Made by a program: the position numbers and the translations under genes. Positions 44,461 through 54,982 of a DNA stretch of 64,000 bases are shown here, one piece after another. The number at the start of each line of letters is the position of its first letter. Position 1 is the stretch's first letter. The notes beneath the pieces were generated by a model that was given only the letters and a program-made list of their open reading frames with translations, did not search any database and was not told where the DNA came from. The stretch is taken from the NCBI RefSeq assembly GCF_032854445.1, contig NC_088304.1:25245704-25309703 (forward strand), in the 5' to 3' direction. Source of the stretch: Liolophura sinensis (lineage: Eukaryota > Mollusca > Polyplacophora > Chitonida > Chitonidae).

Positions 44461-45402
44461 GAACGCTGGTTAAGCAATCCAGGTACCGGTAAGGATTTTT
44501 TTTTTCTTAAGTCAATTTAGAGTTTGGAACATTATCGCTTTGTTGCCTCGCGTATCGCTGTGTCAACGAACTGTTTGAACTGAAACATTTAGCCTTTGGA
44601 AATACCAGAGCTGTGGTATGTATAAATATGTTACCAACATCAAATGTACATCTAGGGCTGTGTATATAAACGTTGGGTGAGCAGTAGTTTGTATTCTGTA
44701 CATCACAAGATGTAGTTACATTATTCGTTCGGCTGTTACTAGGTGACGTAAATTGGGTGCCCTGTGGTACACACGCGTTATACAGACCTGTGCGATTTTT
44801 CGAGCTTCAGCTACATGTAGATAAACTGCGCTGCCAACACATTCAGAATTTCTGTTGCTTTGATGCTGATAGACGTCATAGCTTTTTGCCATGAAAACAG
44901 CCTGATTCTTCCCTCCTGCTCAGGTAATCAAAATAGCACGACGTCGATCCCTCCGTTTCATCTACAAGTATCAAGAAACCACAGACATGGGACCCACAGA
45001 CATAGTGAGCCGTCAGGCAAGAGGACTGATTTTACAGTAGTTACAAGACTGAGTATACATCATGCACAGTCGAATCTGTAGACTCAGCAGGCCCGTTGCC
45101 AGCCACCCACAAAAGCACATCTTTAGCACATTTATTTTGCTTTAAAAATGCATGTTTTGATGTCAGTTTTTAGGGTAAATTCAATATATTAGTTTAGAAA
45201 GTTTTGTATTGTTCTTAAACTCTATGAAGGTGCAGTATGTTACACTGTGTATGTACATTTTAAGATCAGATATATTATTAATTGTGTATAAATTGTTCTC
45301 TTTGCTGCTCTGTAGGAATGCCTGTTAACCACTGATGGGAGAATATTGGGAAGTACATTGTCTCTGCTCTCAGTGTGGCCTGTCCCACCGTGATAGCAAT
45401 TC

Positions 45403-48400
45403 ATGATGGAAATTGTTTATCTTGTACCCACAGCTCTACCAGAAGAAGCATCACTCAATGTAAGTTGCGCCTCAAGGGTGAAAAATGAGTTAGTTTCTTT
45501 TAACATGTGTTATTCTTAATGGGAGAGGCTTGAGTGCAGGAGGATATCAACTTTTTGTGAAAAGTCATAGCTGTTACATGTGTAACGGGAGCAACTGAGT
45601 TGACACCCTTGGCCTACCCTGGTTCTTAGGTTAGGATTCCAAACAGAGTGAAATAAAGTACATACCAACCAGAACCTGCCGTACAGTGTGGAACTCATAC
45701 ACCAAGGTGGTAAAACTCACTGATAACTTTAATAAACAAAGTGTAAACTAAGAAACATATTATTACTCTGGTCAAGATCTAAAAGAACAGTCATGTGGCT
45801 TTCCACCTCTCAGTTCACCCAGGCATGCATGGTACCTTATGTGGCAGTCTGTCAGGTAGAAGGCAAGAGTGTGGTATTTTAAACCTCAACCTATGCTCTC
45901 CACCCGTCTCTCAGAAGCACAGCCCAAGACGGAGGTTTCATAAATCTCATAAAATAAACTACCACAAAAGTCATTACTGTCCAAACACAGCGTAGTTTGA
46001 ATTGTCTTAATACTGTGGGTTTTCTAAATGAACTTGATCATCAGCAAAATATGTCCAAAAAGGTTTACAGAAGAAAAACCCTCGCAAATTTCGCAAGTGT
46101 ATCCAAGGGAATTAACTCTTCCCTTATACACTCCAAAAAATGAATCTGTTAATAGTAACAGAAATTCTGTTGTGTGAGTGATGCTAGAATGTATTCTGTT
46201 ATAACATAATGCTCTGCATTATTCAGCATAATATCCTGTTAGTGTAATGGAATTGTTAAATTAATCGAATATGTGTGTTCAATTTAACAAAATAATCTGT
46301 TGCAGTAGCATAATACATTCTAACATCACTGAGACAACATAATTTCTGTTAAAATTAACAGATTATTTTTTTGAGTTTAGGAATTCATGTTTGTTTTCAT
46401 GTACAGGTGTAACTCAGAATACAATTTGTAATTTAACAGTAAGGCCAACTATGTTTTAGTATAAATGATTTCGCTGCATCTACTTTTGTGCTAAAATGTT
46501 ATACATATGCGTCAGGCACCGTTTTTTTTTATGTGTGTATGGGGGGGGGGGGGAGTGTTTGCGAAAGAATATTGTAATGGCTTAGTATATACTGCAGATT
46601 TCTGGGTGACATCTTTGGGTCAAGAAAGCTGTCCAGTAATGAATCAATAAGGATTACCATAACCGTATAAGCTCCAAACCAATTTAAAACGTCAAAGGGT
46701 GAAATGTAATCAAATCTTACTTATGATGACATAATTTTTCTTTTGCAGGCTGAGCATTCTGTCGAGGAGAATGACAAATCTTACTTATCATGACATTATT
46801 TTTTTTTTCACAGGCTGAACATTCTGTCAAGGAGAATGACAAATCTTACTTATCACAACATTATTTGTCTTTTGCAGGCTGAACATTCTGTCAAGGAGAA
46901 TGACAAATCTTACTTATCACAACATTATTTGTCTTTTGCAGGCTGAACATTCTGTCGAGGAGAATGACAAATCTTACTTATCATGACATTATTTTTTTTT
47001 TAGGCTGAACATTCTGTCGAGGAGAATGACAAATCTTACTTATCATGACATTATTTTTCTTTTACAGGCTGAACATTCTGTCGAGGAGATTGACAAATCT
47101 TACTTATCATAACATTAATTTTTTTTTACAGGCTGAACATTCTGTCGAGGAGATTGACAAATCTTACTTATCATAACATTAATTTTTTTTTACAGGCTGA
47201 ACATTCTGTCAAGGAGAATGACAAATTTTACTTATCTTGACATTATTTTTCTTTTACAGGCTGAACATTCTGTCAAGGAGAATGACAAATCTTACTTATC
47301 ATAACATTATTTTTCTTTTACAGGCTGAACATTCTGTCGAGGAGAATGACAAATCTTACTTATCATAACATTAATTTTTTTTTACAGGCTGAACATTCTG
47401 TCAAGGAGAATGACAAATCTTACTTATCATAACATTATTTTTCTTTTACAGGCTGAACATTCTGTCAAGGAGAATGACAAATCTTACTTATCATAACATT
47501 AATTTTTTTTTACAGGCTGAACATTCTGTCGAGGAGAATGACAAATCTTACTTATCATGACATAATTTTTCTTTTACAGACTGAACATTCTGTCGAGGAG
47601 AATGACAAATCTTACTTATCATAACATTAATTTTTTTTTACAGGCTGAACATTCTGTCGAGGAGAATGACAAATCTTACTTATCATGACATTATTTTTCT
47701 TTTACAGGCTGAACATTCTGTCAAGGAGAATGACCCAAGTTGCTATGAGACAGAACTTCAGATTTCTCCTTCTGTTCCTTTGGAAGAGACTGGAAACACT
47801 GTGTCCTTGACAACCTTTCTGTCTGCAGACAAAGAGAATGGGAACGCCATGCTTATGCCCCTGGTGGCAGATTCGGTCAGCAGTTTAACCAGTCAAGCAG
47901 ACACTCGGGCTCTCCAGTGTAACATTTGTTCCAAGAGATTTTCTCGACAGTCATACTTGAGGCTGCATCTGAGGATGCATACTGGAGAGAAACCCCTAGA
48001 GTGTGAGCAGTGTGGGAAATCTTTCTCCGATGGAAGCAGCTTGTCACGCCACAGACGAAGCCACACGGGAGAAAGACCACACAAATGCCCTAAGTGTGGA
48101 AAGGCGTTTTCTCAGTCAGCACACCTCCACACGCACGTGAGCAGTGTTCATTCGGATTCCAGGCCATTCCACTGCGAAACTTGCCAGGCCACCTTCACCA
48201 AGCTTTACTCTCTCCGCCGACACATGCTGGTGCACACAGGCGAGAAGCCGTTTACATGTGATCAGTGTGGCAAATCCTTCAGGTCCTCATCTTCCCTGAT
48301 AATTCACAACAGGACGCATACAGGGAAGAAACCTTTCACCTGTCAGGTGTGCCACAAGAGCTTTGCTGATTCCTCAGTGCTTAAAACCCATGTCATTGTT

Positions 48401-50401
48401 CATAGCGGCGAAAAACGTTTCTCATGCACGATCTGTAGCCTTAAGCTTTCTTCACGTTGGTCTTTGAAGAAGCATTTGGAGGCCAAGCATCAGGTAAAAT
48501 CTGGAACCAAGGCTTCAGGACACCCTGAGTTATTGGCAAGTCAACGGTTCCCTTTGGAAACTGCATCACATGATAGACTTGTAAAGCGTCCTGTGCCAGT
48601 TATTAGCAATGTCAAGGCACCCTATCAGTGTTCAATTTGCTCCAAAAGCTTTCCCAACGTCAGCAATTTAAAACGCCATTTTCGAATCCATAATGGAGAG
48701 AGACCGTTTGCATGTGAGGTTTGCAACAAAAGGTTCAGACAAAACACACACCTGAAAACACATGTTAAAATCCACTTGGACGATGCTGTAAAATCCAAAT
48801 GTCCTGAGTGTCATAAAGATTTTAGTGACAGCTACAGTCTCAAAAGGCACATGAAGATGCACTCTGGTGATAGAGTGTATAAGTGTTCCTTTTGTGGAGC
48901 CTCATTTCCCAACCATAGCTCCTGGAGAATTCATCAGAGGAAGCACACAGGAGAAAGGCCCTTCCAGTGTACATACTGCCATCAGAAATTCTCCTACAAC
49001 CATGTTCTGAGGAGACACATGAGAAGCCACACGGGGGAAAAACCCTACCCCTGTGAAAAGTGTGATCGTTCGTTCACTGATAGCTGGGCCAGAAAAAAAC
49101 ACATGCGAAAACACACTGCTGAGAAATTGTTGGTGTGTGCTGTTTGTAAGAAGAGCTATTCTAATGATTGCTCTCTCAGGCATCACGTGAGGAAGATGCA
49201 CTCGGGAAATAATATGTCTGAAGCCGAAAACGCATGTCCTTTTTGCCAACAATCATTTGATATGGACTGGCGCATGAAATTGCACATGGAAAGTTGCCAT
49301 GGGAATGGTACGAAACCATCTGTCGAGGAACCGGCATCAGCTTTGGGGATGGCGTTAGCGCATAGAAACCCTGGTAGTTTTGGTGAAACACCGTCGAGTG
49401 AAAGGCTGCCACCTGAAGTCTTGGACGGCATAGGAATGGTGGGTTGTGGTGAAAGGACAGCAAGTGAAAAAGACGTGTCTTTGGAAAATTGCCATGATCA
49501 GAGTAGTAGAACACCGGCGGATGCAACCACCAGAAATGTAGATGATAGCCATGGACAAAGCAGTAAAGAATCACAGGATTGTTCTGGAATGGAAAGCCAA
49601 CCACGTGGTATTGGGACTTTCCCAGTTCTTGATATCGGGAGAATAACCATCGATGATTGCACAAATCCATGTGTTGATTCCTCAACAGTTACTCATATTG
49701 AGGAAATTGGGAGTCAACATGAGGAGGGGGGTGAAATTGGAAGCAAGGAATTGGCTACCAGCTTTGGCATTGGTCAGTTCGACATATCAAATGCTTTTGG
49801 GTGTGAGACGCCTACCAGTGAAGTTATGGGAGGAGAAGTTGGTTTGGAAAAACAACTCTCGGCAAATCCTAGAGCATTGCAAGACCTTCCGAACGAAGAA
49901 CTAGTTGATATTCCCAACGTGGACTGTAGAGAACTTATTCACATCGACCTAAACGTTGTTGACACTGACCAGACTCATAGCGTTACTGAGCCAAACCCGG
50001 TACTGCCGAGAATTCCAAGTTCTAGCGTGTCAAGGATTTCTCCGCAGCGAAGTATGGATACCTTCAAACCAATAACAGAAGTGTCAGAGACTGGGTCACC
50101 CGAGAACGATCGTTTGTTGGACATCAACAGTGTAAACAGTACCGGCATTTGGAATACGGATTTAACACTTGTGGAGAAGAGTGGAGCACAGGCGTTTTTA
50201 GAACATAAAGATGCCGGTTCTCTATCAGTTCGGCAGGATTCTTCAAATCTTTTCACCAGAGCCAAGAGGAAAGCAAAATCAGATACGATCGGCGATGAAG
50301 ATTGTAGCGCGTTTAAGTGTTGTGTGTGCGATAAAATTTTTACTCTGCAGTTAATGTTGCAGCTCCATCAAGAGACTGCTGGCCATTGTCAAGGCGATTA
50401 A
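45403..50401 (+). CDS. C2H2 zinc-finger protein, 16 fingers (two coding exons)
   Basis: The proposed exon 1 (45403-45459) encodes MMEIVYLVPTALPEEASLN and ends at a strong AAT|GTAAGT donor in phase 0. Exon 2 (47708-50401) starts in phase 0 with AEHSVKENDPSCYETE; the total is about 916 residues. Exon 2 holds 16 classical C2H2 fingers: seven at about residues 88-285, eight at about 320-550, and a lone C-terminal one (FKCCVCDKIF) near 885. TGEKP-type linkers join many fingers, so sequence-specific DNA binding in the nucleus is likely. The roughly 330 residues between finger 15 and the last finger are acidic and Ser-rich. I see no KRAB, SCAN, BTB or ZAD domain. I cannot name an orthologue. Exon 2 is certain as coding; exon 1 is inference from phase, donor and position. 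Confidence 0.85.
46129..46376. mobile_element. MITE with long terminal inverted repeats (TAACAG type)
   Basis: The left end reads CACTCCAAAAAATGAATCTG then TTAATAGTAACAGAAATTCT. The right end read inversely is ACTCAAAAAAATAATCTGTT then AATTTTAACAGAAATTATGT, and the similarity continues through GAGTGATGCTAGAATGTATT. The element is about 248 bp with no coding frame; the target duplication is not clear. A half copy of the same family is at 30245-30383. It lies in the zinc-finger gene intron. Confidence 0.7.
46716..47707 (+). repeat. 64-bp minisatellite of repeated 3' splice sites before the zinc-finger exon
   Basis: Sixteen acceptor AGs, the last being the true one, place exon starts at 46749, 46814, 46878, 46942, 47004, 47068, 47132, 47196, 47260, 47324, 47388, 47452, 47516, 47580, 47644 and 47708. 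Each 64-bp unit has the first 27 nt of the exon (GCTGAACATTCTGTCAAGGA then GAATGAC), AAATCTTACTTATCATGACA or a TAACA variant, a T-rich tract and TTTTACAG. Using any upstream copy in phase 0 gives AEHSV[KE]E[NI]DKSYLS and then a stop codon (TGA or TAA). Only the last copy continues into the zinc-finger frame. Copies are nearly identical, so the array is young or being homogenised. Confidence 0.95.
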
Positions 50402-51099
50402 AAAATATATATTCATATATATTAAATGATGCGCTAATATGGTATCCAGTTCCTTGTTCTTTTCTCATCTATACAAAGATCTGCAGACGCACAGTTTACC
50501 AGTGTAGCTCTAGCTGAATTGGGTTCGGCTTGATGTCTCGCCATGGTGTGGCAGAAAAATTGCCGATGTGGCATTTTGCCATAATTATTCATTCGGTTTG
50601 ATGTCTGAAAGTGTGTGTATGAGGTAGCTATAGTGAAGTGTGGTAGTTTACAACAATCCTCGACCCATTAATCTGGCTGCGCTTTTTTGTACAGTTGCAA
50701 CATATTTATAGACGTACATTCAACATAAAGAATAACACGAGAGCAGCCACGACAGTGTCATAGCTGGCATATATGTATGTTCACACAGAACCGGCGAAAT
50801 ACGGTCTCTTGTCAATTTTCCACAGTCGGGGTTTTATTCTTAACAGTTCATGTAAACGCTTAAAACAGTAGCAACTTACATGCCACGTGGCACCAGTCGT
50901 TCCCTCCACATATGTAGACTAGTTCTCGCTACTTCAGCTTTGGTCTGATATCTGAAGGTTTTTGAGGCACCTGGAGGGTGTGGTAGTTTACTCTGGGCAC
51001 TCTGGTTTCCTCCGTGCACCCATAAACCTGAAAGCCATTTGCGTATAGTTCCAGTTCGTTTCCTCATCTGTACTAACATCTGCAGACTCACAAACTATC

Positions 51100-51765
51100 G
51101 GAACTCTGGGCACTCCGGTTTCCTCGACCCATAAACCGGACAGCTGTCAAGCATTAAGTGAATTGCTCGGTTTTGAGTACGGCGTTAAACACCAATCAAA
51201 TAACCCAGACACCCTAAAACCATATACCAGACATGCGTCACTCTACTATACTATTAGGGGGCATCTGTGACTGATTTCCACCCAACAAAATGCTGGCGAC
51301 CGTCGTATAAGTAAAATACTCTTGAGTAGGGCGTAAAACACCAATCAAACAAATCAAATAACGACTCTACTTTTAAGGAGCGGGTCATGACCGACTGGAT
51401 GAGATGCAAACGAGGTGAGGGTTCAAACCCGGGCTAAGACTGTAGATTCCCCATTTTCCCTATTTCCTCTCGCCATGACGCTGACCGCCGTCATATAAGT
51501 GTAATATTCCTGAGCATGGCGTAGAACACCAATCAAATAATAAATAAATAAATATATTCACTGCTGGTGGGGTCGGAGACGCTCCTGTGACCGCTGACAC
51601 AATCTCACGTTTGTCTTTTGGTCTTCTATAAAGTATGGTGTGCATACGGGAAAGCTTGCCAGCAGCTTGCCAAAGTGGTTCCGGTTTCCTGTCCATCATA
51701 AAACTGACCACCATCGTATAAGTGAACACATTCCCGTCGTTCTTGTCTGGCATTAAACAGCTGAT
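51100..51765 (+). mobile_element. Cluster of SINE family A 3' ends
   Basis: Four partial copies follow each other: about 51110-51205 (GCACTCCGGTTTCCTC, GAGTACGGCGTTAAACACCA), 51283-51362 (AAATGCTGGCGACCGTCGTA, GGGCGTAAAACACCAATCAA), 51440-51552 (CCTCTCGCCATGACGCTGAC) and 51675-51765 (diverged). All are forward and lack heads, suggesting repeated insertion or segmental duplication. Confidence 0.6.
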
Positions 51766-52237
51766 TTTAAACTTAATACCTGACCCATTTTAGACATGGC
51801 CCTAGGATCACACAGCGATCTTCGGCTTAAGTCAATTTCAGTCATTAAGCTTGGTATGTTCATTTCTGTTATTTTAGCTGAAATTTGTTTTACAATAATT
51901 CCCTTACCGAGAATTTACGTTAAACAAGCAATATTTTGACGTGGTTGCAAAAGAAATAACCATTTTAAAGTGGTCTAAAATTTTGACTTTAGTCCAAGGT
52001 CGCTTCGCGATCCGAGGGCATAGTGAATAAAATATTAATACTTTTTGCTTAAACAATGATGAGGAATCTTCCATAAAAATGAACCACAGCCATGAATATT
52101 ATTCAGTATGTTTAATAAGATAAACTGAGACATTTGATGAAGTACAAGATTTAGACGCGATGCAGGTAATCAGTTAAATGTATGAAAACTGAATGACAAG
52201 TTTAAACGCAGATTTCGAAATGCGCCCAGAGTCCTCC

Positions 52238-52291
52238 GTGACCGAGGGTGGGGGGTGGGGGTGGGGGGTGGGGGTGGGGGGGGGGGGGTAG
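52238..52291 (+). repeat. G-rich tract with quadruplex potential
   Basis: A run of G-tracts of 3 to 13 G separated by single T or short spacers, such as GGGTGGGGGGTGGGGGTGGG. It satisfies the four-G-tract pattern many times over. Confidence 0.9.
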
Positions 52292-53344
52292 AAAACCGCT
52301 TACCATTTATGAAACGTCAGTATATTTTAGGAAAGGACCTGAATTTGTGCACTTCTGGAACTTCTGGAAACTTTTGATCTCTTGACGGCGTGGCGGCCAT
52401 GTTACACATAGCCCAGACATACTTAAATTTTTCACCACGAGTTTCTCGGTTTAAAATTGTACACGCTCGATCTCTATTCTGTGATCAAATAACTCTTTTT
52501 TTGCCAATAATATTTACGCTGTAGAAAATTTTACTGCGAGAAATAGTCTATTTGATGTAGTTTATGACGCTGATTCCGATTTCTTGCAATTTCTGCAAAA
52601 TCGGAAGTGACATCCTGGAAGCCAAAAGTGTGTATTTCTGGGTATAAAATACTATCTCAGTTAATAAGCCAATCAGCGTCAATTTTGTGATGTTATATCT
52701 CTTTCCCCTGCGACTAATGGCGACTCAGGTCCAAGCCGAACTGATCATTCTTGTCTTGAGTGTATGAGAGTACTACGTGCGTTATAAGGCAGGAATAACA
52801 ACAGGCTGTACATATAGCTTAAGCCATGTGATTAGTTTTCGTGCCATGGGAAAGTTTCCACATTGGCTCAATGCATAATAGTGTAGCATGTAGAGGACCA
52901 AAACTTCAGTGGAACTTGTTAGGTTCAAATGAAGAATTTGTCCCTAAAAGAGGACGCTCCTGTCGCATCGGAAACTTAAGGCTACTTTGTGATTTCACAA
53001 AAATAAGATGAAAAAAATTTTCTGCAATAAAAGCGTAAGTTACAGATCGAAGTAATGGCTTTAGACGGCCCTCATAAAATAGAAATTAGCCCAAAACTTA
53101 AGCACATTGTAAATGCAAAAAAAACAACGTCAAAGATATGTCAGATAAGCACAAAACTATTCTCCATGGATTAGTTCCAAAATGAAAAGACAGTGACATG
53201 ATCAGACCTGTATGATCTCAGTGACCTAATTTGTCACCCGACCTTAAGTACATTTTGATGTCTGACTGTTGTAGGCGTTTCTGTGGACACATACAAAAAA
53301 TAGCATATGACAAATTATCGGTGTTACGGACATTGTTTTAGAGA

Positions 53345-54720
53345 TTATTATTATTATTATTTATTTCACCAGAAATGCAGCAGAGTCCAACAAAACACAT
53401 TGCATCAGATGCATACATAAATTAAGAGGACATTGGTAAAGAAAGTGTATATGTTATGATGATGTAGGCCTACCGCTCTCTGGCGGGAACAGAATATCAA
53501 AATATGAGCTAAGGGTAATATATGAGTATTTGAAACATTCCCGTATTAAATTACCCATACCCATAAAAACTGCATGCGTATCGATATGATTATATAATGA
53601 AAGATATGCATAGTTTAACTGAGGATATAGGTGATAGTAATTAAGATACTGAAGCTAAGAGTGACAGTATTTACAAAGTCAATCTACCTTAACGTATATA
53701 CATTTGAATGGAAGGATTGAAGTCTGGCTGACGGTACCGGTAAGCATAGACGGTGAGATAGGACTTTAACCTGGATTTAAAAAGAGAAACAGTCACAGTG
53801 TTTTAAGTCGGGAAGGGGGGGGGGGGGGGGAGGGGTCAACTTATTCCATTCTATGGAACCTTTTATCTTACAAGTATGAGAACTGAGATTGGTTTTATGG
53901 AAAGGCCTCTGTCAGTTGACTGACAAAGATCGTGTGGGGAAATAATGAACCGCTGATTGTTTGATAAAATAAGAACTGAAGCTGGAAGGGACAAGATCAG
54001 GACTGTGTAATCACTTCAAAAATTAACTGGTTTATTTGAAATACGTTAATAGATTCAATCGACAATAGTTTGTTTTGCTTAAACCATAGGCCAGTATGAT
54101 CATGTCTTTGGGGAAAATTTATCAGTCGAACAGCACGTTTTTGAAGGCGTATCAGAGGGAGGAGGTGGGTTTTGCAAGTATTACCCCACACTACGTTGCA
54201 ATATGTAAGTAAGGGATAAATAAGGGAATAATAAAGAATATATAACGTTTTCTTCTTCAGAAAATATCTAATATGAGGGAGAGCACCTAGATTACATGAA
54301 ATTTTCTTGCAAATTTCGCTGATATGTTTCATCCATGTCAATATATAGTTAATCGTTACTCCAAGAAAATTGAAAGATGTTACAGATTCGATTTCTTGTT
54401 GCTATACATTAATATGATGTTGGAAATGTGTGTTATTTTTTCTGCTTGGTGTTATAAATATATATTTGGTTTTCTTAATATTCAATGATAATTTGTTACT
54501 ACACAGCCATTGATAAAGCTTATCGAATTCTTCGTTTATGTTTTATATTTAACGGTACAGGATCGGAGTCAGATAAAACGGCACTCGTGTCATAGGCAAA
54601 CAGGGTAATTTCAAGGTTAGATGCAAACACGATATCGTTAATATAAATTAAAAATAGCAGAGGACCATGAATAGAACTGTGTGGAACTCCAGGAATCTGT
54701 CTATTTTGCACGAATAAATT
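53345..54720 (-). mobile_element. Degenerate non-LTR retrotransposon, reverse-transcriptase C-terminal part
   Basis: On the minus strand, 54711-54520 carries an RT-like segment (IPGVPHSS then GPLLFLIYINDI). The catalytic FADD box reads FAYD, losing an aspartate. A second open piece at 54341-53997 holds the thumb-like region (LPLIRLQKRAVRLI). Frames are interrupted between and after these pieces, and a G-run near 53812-53835 disrupts the C-terminal end. The left end has an (ATT)n tract near 53347, in keeping with a 3' tail. The 5' part is missing. The clade (jockey/CR1-like) is a guess. It is an inactive relic about 260 bp upstream of the SEC14L start codon. Confidence 0.75.
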
Positions 54721-54982
54721 TACAAAAGCCTAATTAATTTTCAATGGGTATGAAATAAAATGCCTTTTTAAAATTATGACTCTGTTCGATGTGATAGTCA
54801 TTCTGCCGGATTTGTGTTGGGTTTGGAAATTCGTCTGTCACTGAGGGTCAGGTGTCATCCGCCAACGCCGTTTTCTAAACAGACCTGTCGAATGTTACCT
54901 CAGGCTGTCATGACATAAATGTCACCTCACACGGCAAGCAAATCCACTTCAGCCTGAAAGGTCATTGATAGTGAGAGACAAG

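Larger units (their letters stand above)
42444..45402. other. Intergenic region between divergent PIPOX and zinc-finger genes
   Basis: About 3 kb between the PIPOX ATG (minus) and the proposed zinc-finger ATG (plus), so it should hold both promoters and any 5' UTR exons. It contains two 36-bp minisatellites (43366-43620 and 44030-44460) and a SINE A fragment (43789-43912). An acceptor-like TTTGCTGCTCTGTAG ends at about 45315, just upstream of the zinc-finger start, and could begin its coding exon. No coding exon is recognised between 42460 and 45300. Confidence 0.55.
50402..54982. other. Intergenic region between zinc-finger and SEC14L genes
   Basis: An ATTAAA possible poly(A) signal sits at 50422-50427 just after the zinc-finger stop. 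The region then holds SINE A tail fragments (51100-51765), a G-rich tract (52238-52291), a minus-strand broken LINE (53345-54720) and the presumed SEC14L promoter just before 54983. The stretch 51770-52230 and most of 52300-53340 show nothing I can identify. Confidence 0.65.

Noticed and set aside
47666-47707. Starting the zinc-finger protein at the ATG at 47666 (MTNLTYHDIIFLLQ)
   Set aside because: This ATG and the following 42 nt are the intron part of the last repeat unit. The acceptor TTTTACAG precedes 47708, and an in-phase upstream exon with a strong donor exists at 45403-45459.
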